DNA from: Acidovorax sp. CF316
Lineage (GTDB): Bacteria > Pseudomonadota > Gammaproteobacteria > Burkholderiales > Burkholderiaceae_C
DNA: 36,627 nt
Direction of reading: 5' to 3'
NCBI RefSeq assembly: GCF_000276605.1
Contig: NZ_AKJX01000131.1
Span: 1 to 36,627, forward strand
Below, in pieces: positions 32,990 to 36,627 of this stretch (positions are counted from its first letter, which is position 1; every line of letters begins with the position of its first letter). Made by a program: the position numbers and the translations under genes. Under the pieces are notes generated by a model. The model saw nothing but the letters and a program-made list of their open reading frames with translations, was not told where the DNA came from and ran no database searches.

Positions 32990-34759
32990 ATGAACTTCAA
33001 CAACATGACGGTACGCGGCAAACTGACTGCTGCATTCGGCCTCCTGGCGCTCCTGGTTTTGCTGGTGGCGGGACTATCTTGGAAGGCAATTTCAGACGCC
33101 AACGCCGCATTCGTAGGCTATCTGGAGGGCGTGAATGCACGATCAGAAATGGCCCAATCTGTTCGGATGGAAGTGGACAACCGTGCCATCGCTGCCCGCA
33201 ATCTTGTTCTTGTGACCAAACCTGCAGATCTTGCAGAAGAGAAGACGAAGGTCCTTGCAGCACACAAAAATGCTACGGAACAGCTGGAAAAACTGAACAA
33301 AATGATCGCCAGTGCCAGCGATGCGGGAGAAAAAGCACGCAAGTTGATCAGCGAGCTCGACGCCATCGAGGCGCGCTATGGACCTGTAGCCTTGGCCATC
33401 GTGGACATGGCGTTGAACAACAAACACGATGAAGCCATTGCAAAAATGAATGAAGAGTGTCGCCCGTTGCTCGCCGCACTCATCGCAAAAAGCACCGAAT
33501 ACGACAACTACACGAAGGAGCAAGCCAAATCTCTCACAGAAGAGTCTGCTGCTCGCTTCGCCACGCAGCGGAGCATGCTGATTGCGGCATGCGCCATCGC
33601 ATTCTTGGCAGCAGCCATTGCAGGGTTTTTGATCACCCGCAGCTTGACCAAGTCATTGGGTGGTGAGCCTGGCGAGTTGGGAGCGACCGCACAGCGTGTT
33701 GCCAAGGGCGACTTGAGTCTGGTCCTGGGCGCGGACAGCGCCCCAGCCGGCAGCGTGCTGGCATCCCTCGGCACCATGCAGGCGAACCTGGCCGAAATCG
33801 TGGGCCAAGTGCGCGGGGCGTCAGACTCCATTGCGACCGGCTCAACCCAGATTGCGACGGGCAACATTGACCTGAGCCAACGCACTGAAGAACAAGCCAG
33901 TGCGCTGCAGCAGACCGCCTCCACCATGGAAGAACTGGGCACTACCGTGCGCCACAACGCGGACAACGCCAACCAAGCCAACCAATTGGCTATGGGCGCC
34001 TCAGAAGTGGCAGTCAAAGGCGGCGAAGTGGTGAATCAGGTGGTTGGCACCATGAAGGGCATCAATGACAGCAGCAAGAAGATTGCAGACATCATTGGGG
34101 TAATCGACTCCATTGCTTTCCAGACCAACATTCTGGCGCTGAATGCTGCTGTAGAAGCCGCACGGGCCGGTGAGCAAGGCCGTGGCTTTGCCGTGGTGGC
34201 CAGCGAGGTGCGCAACCTGGCACAACGCAGCGCCCAAGCAGCCAAAGAGATCAAGACGCTGATCACTGACAGTGTCACCCAAGTTGAACAGGGCTCGGCA
34301 TTGGTAGACCGGGCTGGCGAGACAATGCAAGAGATCGTTGCCTCCATTCGGCGAGTTACCGACATCATGGGTGAAATCAGTGCAGCGAGCCGCGAACAAA
34401 GCACGGGCGTGACCTCGCTGGGCCAGTCGGTCGCGCAGATGGACCAAGTCACTCAGCAGAATGCTGCACTGGTCGAGGAAAGCGCAGCAGCCGCCCAAAG
34501 TCTGCAGCTCCAGGCTGAGCAACTGGTTCAAGCAGTGTCTGTCTTCAGTCTTCCCACAAGCGGCGTAAGTCCTAAGTTGCCGTCGCATGGACAACGCGGC
34601 CTGGCAAACGTGGAGCGTCATCACTTCAACGCGCAGTCTCTGTCCCACACCCCTTCGTTTGATCGCCCGACGAAGCAAGTGTCGAACGTTCGCCCTTCCA
34701 AGCCCAAACAGGTCGCCGCTGCCGCGACTGATGGCCAAGGCGACTGGGAAAATTTCTGA
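32990..34759 (+). CDS. Methyl-accepting chemotaxis protein
   Basis: This is a 589-residue inner-membrane receptor. Helix 1 (about 13-32) and helix 2 (about 203-218) flank a periplasmic four-helix bundle (33-200, 4HB_MCP type). A HAMP region (about 219-270) and a long cytoplasmic coiled coil with the signalling tip follow; the tip reads [21 protein letters not shown]. Methylation segments surround it. The C-terminus ends DGQGDWENF, a WxxF tail like the NWETF-type docking site for CheR/CheB. The ligand is unknown. It is 10 bases behind cheW. Codons are less GC-biased than in most of the window. A 21-base perfect palindrome overlaps the stop codon. Confidence 0.94.
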   Translation: MNFNNMTVRGKLTAAFGLLALLVLLVAGLSWKAISDANAAFVGYLEGVNARSEMAQSVRMEVDNRAIAARNLVLVTKPADLAEEKTKVLAAHKNATEQLEKLNKMIASASDAGEKARKLISELDAIEARYGPVALAIVDMALNNKHDEAIAKMNEECRPLLAALIAKSTEYDNYTKEQAKSLTEESAARFATQRSMLIAACAIAFLAAAIAGFLITRSLTKSLGGEPGELGATAQRVAKGDLSLVLGADSAPAGSVLASLGTMQANLAEIVGQVRGASDSIATGSTQIATGNIDLSQRTEEQASALQQTASTMEELGTTVRHNADNANQANQLAMGASEVAVKGGEVVNQVVGTMKGINDSSKKIADIIGVIDSIAFQTNILALNAAVEAARAGEQGRGFAVVASEVRNLAQRSAQAAKEIKTLITDSVTQVEQGSALVDRAGETMQEIVASIRRVTDIMGEISAASREQSTGVTSLGQSVAQMDQVTQQNAALVEESAAAAQSLQLQAEQLVQAVSVFSLPTSGVSPKLPSHGQRGLANVERHHFNAQSLSHTPSFDRPTKQVSNVRPSKPKQVAAAATDGQGDWENF

Positions 34760-34772
34760 GCTGCTCAGAAAT
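34752..34772. repeat. Perfect 21-base palindrome at the MCP stop codon
   Basis: ATTTCTGAGC (34752-34761), central T, GCTCAGAAAT (34763-34772). The stop TGA (34757-34759) is inside it. As RNA it forms a tight hairpin but has no T-run, so it is either a weak terminator or a protein site ahead of the second PAS-GGDEF gene. Confidence 0.65.
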
Positions 34773-34861
34773 AGCCGACACCAGAAATAGGTGCAAGAGC
34801 CCATTGGGGAAGTCGCCCAACGAACTCCAAACATCGACGACATCCAGATGTCCCACGACCT

Positions 34862-35776
34862 ATGAATCTATCTGAGCTCATCATTTCCCAGGCGCCAGAT
34901 GGCATCCTGTTCATATCCGACAGCGATGCCATCATGCTCGCCAACGACGCGCTTTGCAATTTGGCAGGCTACCAATCCCACGAACTGGTGGGTCAATCTG
35001 TCGACATCTTTTTGCCTGCGGACCTTCGCAGGTTGCATGCCCAAAGCAGATGGGCCTACGTTGAAAACCCCCAGCACCGGCCCATGGCCACCTTGGGCGA
35101 ATTGACACTCTTGAGAAAGGATGGAACGACGTTGCCTGTGGAAATCGCACTGAGCCGCGTCGTCGACGCGGTGGAAAGCGGCACGATCGCATTTGTTCGA
35201 GATGCCAGCGAAACGAAGAAATCAGAACGGCAGTTGCAACATCAGGCCACGCACGACGAGCTGACTGGACTGGGCAATCGCCGGTCCTTTACCCAGCAGC
35301 TCGACCAGGCGCTGCTGCAAGCAGATCGCACTGGTCGTCAGGTAGCGCTGTTACTGCTGGATCTGGATGGCTTCAAGTCGGTCAATGACTCCTATGGGCA
35401 TTTGATCGGAGACAAACTCCTGGTAGCGAGTGCGAAGACTCTGAAAGCGCATGTGCGCGCCAGCGATGTGGTGGCACGCTTTGGCGGCGATGAGTTCGTA
35501 GTTTTGCTGCGGGATATCGAAAAGCTATCCGATGCAGTTGTCGCGGCCAATAAGCTTGTAGCCGCGCTTTCGCTGGATCGAATGATCGACAATGTTTCGA
35601 TCAAGACAGGATGCAGCCTGGGCATAGCCCTGTATCCTAAAGATGCAAGGGATGCGGAAGCCCTGAACCGCTGTGCGGATCTGGCCATGTACCAAGCCAA
35701 AGCGCAAGGCAAAGGGCGGAGTATCCCCTTCTCATCTGAAATGCAGGACATGATTCAAACGGTCAGGCTGGTATGA
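34862..35776 (+). CDS. PAS-GGDEF diguanylate cyclase (copy 2)
   Basis: This 304-residue cytoplasmic diguanylate cyclase is paralogous to the gene at 25052-25966. PAS domain about 10-125 (APDGILFISDSDAIMLANDAL), GGDEF domain about 135-295 with intact GGDEF at 208-212 (ARFGGDEFVVLL) and inhibitory RASD at 199-202, at exactly the same positions as copy 1. Differences cluster in the PAS ligand part and in the stretch after HDELTGLGN, so the two may answer to different signals. It follows the MCP gene by 102 bases with the palindrome between them. The ATG at 34862 begins MNLSELIISQ. Codon use is more AT-tolerant than in copy 1. Confidence 0.92.
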   Translation: MNLSELIISQAPDGILFISDSDAIMLANDALCNLAGYQSHELVGQSVDIFLPADLRRLHAQSRWAYVENPQHRPMATLGELTLLRKDGTTLPVEIALSRVVDAVESGTIAFVRDASETKKSERQLQHQATHDELTGLGNRRSFTQQLDQALLQADRTGRQVALLLLDLDGFKSVNDSYGHLIGDKLLVASAKTLKAHVRASDVVARFGGDEFVVLLRDIEKLSDAVVAANKLVAALSLDRMIDNVSIKTGCSLGIALYPKDARDAEALNRCADLAMYQAKAQGKGRSIPFSSEMQDMIQTVRLV

Positions 35777-35866
35777 CGCGGCGATTCAGTAGCACGCACT
35801 TCTGCGCCGAAGGTTGTACGAGGCCATGAAATACGCCCCGCTGTCTTTCTCCTTACCCTGGGAATC

Positions 35867-36627
35867 ATGATGCTGAAAAGAATACAAATTGAGCATCTCA
35901 CCTTGGGCATGTACGTGCACGATTTCTGTGGTTCGTGGATGGACCATCCGTTCTGGCGGGCGAAGTTCGTGCTCAAGGAGCCCAAGGACTTGGCACGCAT
36001 CAAGGCCGCGTCCATCGAAGAGGTCTGGATCGATACCACCAAGGGCCTGGACGTGGCGGCCGGTGTGCGCTCCGTCTCGCGCGAGGAGGCCGACTTCCAG
36101 GTGGAGACCGATTTCGGCATGCTTGACAAGCTGCCGCCCCTGGTTGTGGACCCGCCGCCTTCGCCTTCGCCCCGCCGTGCGCGGGGCCGGGCACCTACCA
36201 GCATGCACAGCGAGCTTCAGGCGGCGGCGTCCATCTGCGAGGAGGCCAGGCAGGCCATGGTCTCGATGTTCAGCGAGGCACGCATGGGCAAGGCGGTGAA
36301 TTCCGACAATGCACGCAGCTTGGTGGAGGAGATTTCCGACTCCGTCACGCGCAACCCGAGCGCCCTGATCAGCCTGGCCCGCCTCAAGACAGCCGACGAC
36401 TACACCTACATGCACTCGGTGGCGGTTTGCGCGTTGATGGTGGCATTGGCCAAGCAGATCAACCTCAATGAAGAACACACCCGCAGCGCCGGCATGGCCG
36501 GGCTGCTGCACGACCTGGGCAAGGCGGCCATACCGCTGACCGTGCTCAACAAGCCGGGCAAGCTCACGGATGAGGAGTTCACCGTTATCCAGAGCCACCC
36601 GGTGCAGGGCTACCTCATGCTGCAGGA
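35867..36627 (+). CDS. DUF3391 / HD-GYP phosphodiesterase, cut by window end
   Basis: The frame from ATG ATG at 35867 (35870 is the second choice, with GGGA at 35860-35863 at better distance) is open to the last base, giving 253 residues of a longer protein. Residues about 3-105 are a DUF3391 domain (KRIQIEHLTLGMYVHDFCGSW), the usual N-terminal partner of HD-GYP. The HD-GYP domain starts near 130 and includes DDYTYMHSVAVCALMVALAK and His215-Asp216 in GLLHDLGKAAIP. The window ends just after QSHPVQGYLML, so the GYP motif is not seen. It would degrade cyclic di-GMP, opposing the PAS-GGDEF protein 90 bases upstream. Confidence 0.88.
   Translation, partial: MMLKRIQIEHLTLGMYVHDFCGSWMDHPFWRAKFVLKEPKDLARIKAASIEEVWIDTTKGLDVAAGVRSVSREEADFQVETDFGMLDKLPPLVVDPPPSPSPRRARGRAPTSMHSELQAAASICEEARQAMVSMFSEARMGKAVNSDNARSLVEEISDSVTRNPSALISLARLKTADDYTYMHSVAVCALMVALAKQINLNEEHTRSAGMAGLLHDLGKAAIPLTVLNKPGKLTDEEFTVIQSHPVQGYLMLQ

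Overview
The window looks like a chromosomal segment of a high-GC betaproteobacterium of the family Comamonadaceae (Acidovorax or a close relative). This rests on protein character (standalone SWIB protein, HemP, Bug-family solute receptor, Lrp-controlled PutA without an N-terminal ribbon-helix-helix, MCP with a C-terminal WxxF tail) and on base composition. It is inference from remembered family features, since no database search was possible. No rRNA, tRNA, CRISPR array, transposase or phage gene was seen.

Region 1 (1-9.4 kb) starts with an EamA exporter, a convergent RraA-like protein and a SWIB protein with a histone-H1-like Lys/Ala tail. The SWIB gene sits behind an unusually structured leader. 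An iron-acquisition block follows: a TonB-dependent siderophore receptor, PiuC hydroxylase, an FMN-dependent alpha-hydroxy-acid oxidase, Bfd, TonB-ExbB-ExbD and HemP. Three promoters in it (before the receptor, bfd and hemP) carry Fur-box-like sequences over or beside their -10 elements. A possible 24-residue membrane peptide lies between bfd and tonB.

Region 2 (9.8-15.4 kb) is mostly housekeeping: a fatty acid desaturase, an HbpS/GlcG-like protein, a YccA/Bax-inhibitor-1 membrane protein, a small lipoprotein, the 23S rRNA methyltransferase RlmD and a small exported protein. Strong intrinsic terminators separate several of them.

Region 3 (14.9-24.8 kb) is catabolic. An Lrp/AsnC regulator is divergent from a 1247-residue PutA, with a perfect inverted repeat between them. 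Then comes a Bug-family binding protein whose 5' end appears frameshifted. It is divergent from an aconitase, a GntR/FCD regulator that seems to carry two winged helices, and a solute-binding-fold protein that has no signal peptide and overlaps the regulator by ATGA.

Region 4 (25-36.6 kb) is a dense signalling island. It holds two paralogous PAS-GGDEF diguanylate cyclases (both 304 aa) at its flanks, a REC-HPt protein, a response regulator with an N-terminal excisionase-like HTH, a CheY-like receiver, an HD-GYP phosphodiesterase, a periplasmic solute-binding protein, a PAS-containing sensor kinase, CheW, a chemoreceptor and a truncated DUF3391-HD-GYP gene. I infer that the binding protein feeds the kinase, that the separate receiver, HPt and HTH-receiver form a phosphorelay, and that the output is c-di-GMP turnover plus transcription. 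A set of GCAAAT direct repeats in the divergent promoter region is the likely target of the HTH regulator. This is the best candidate in the window for an undescribed system.
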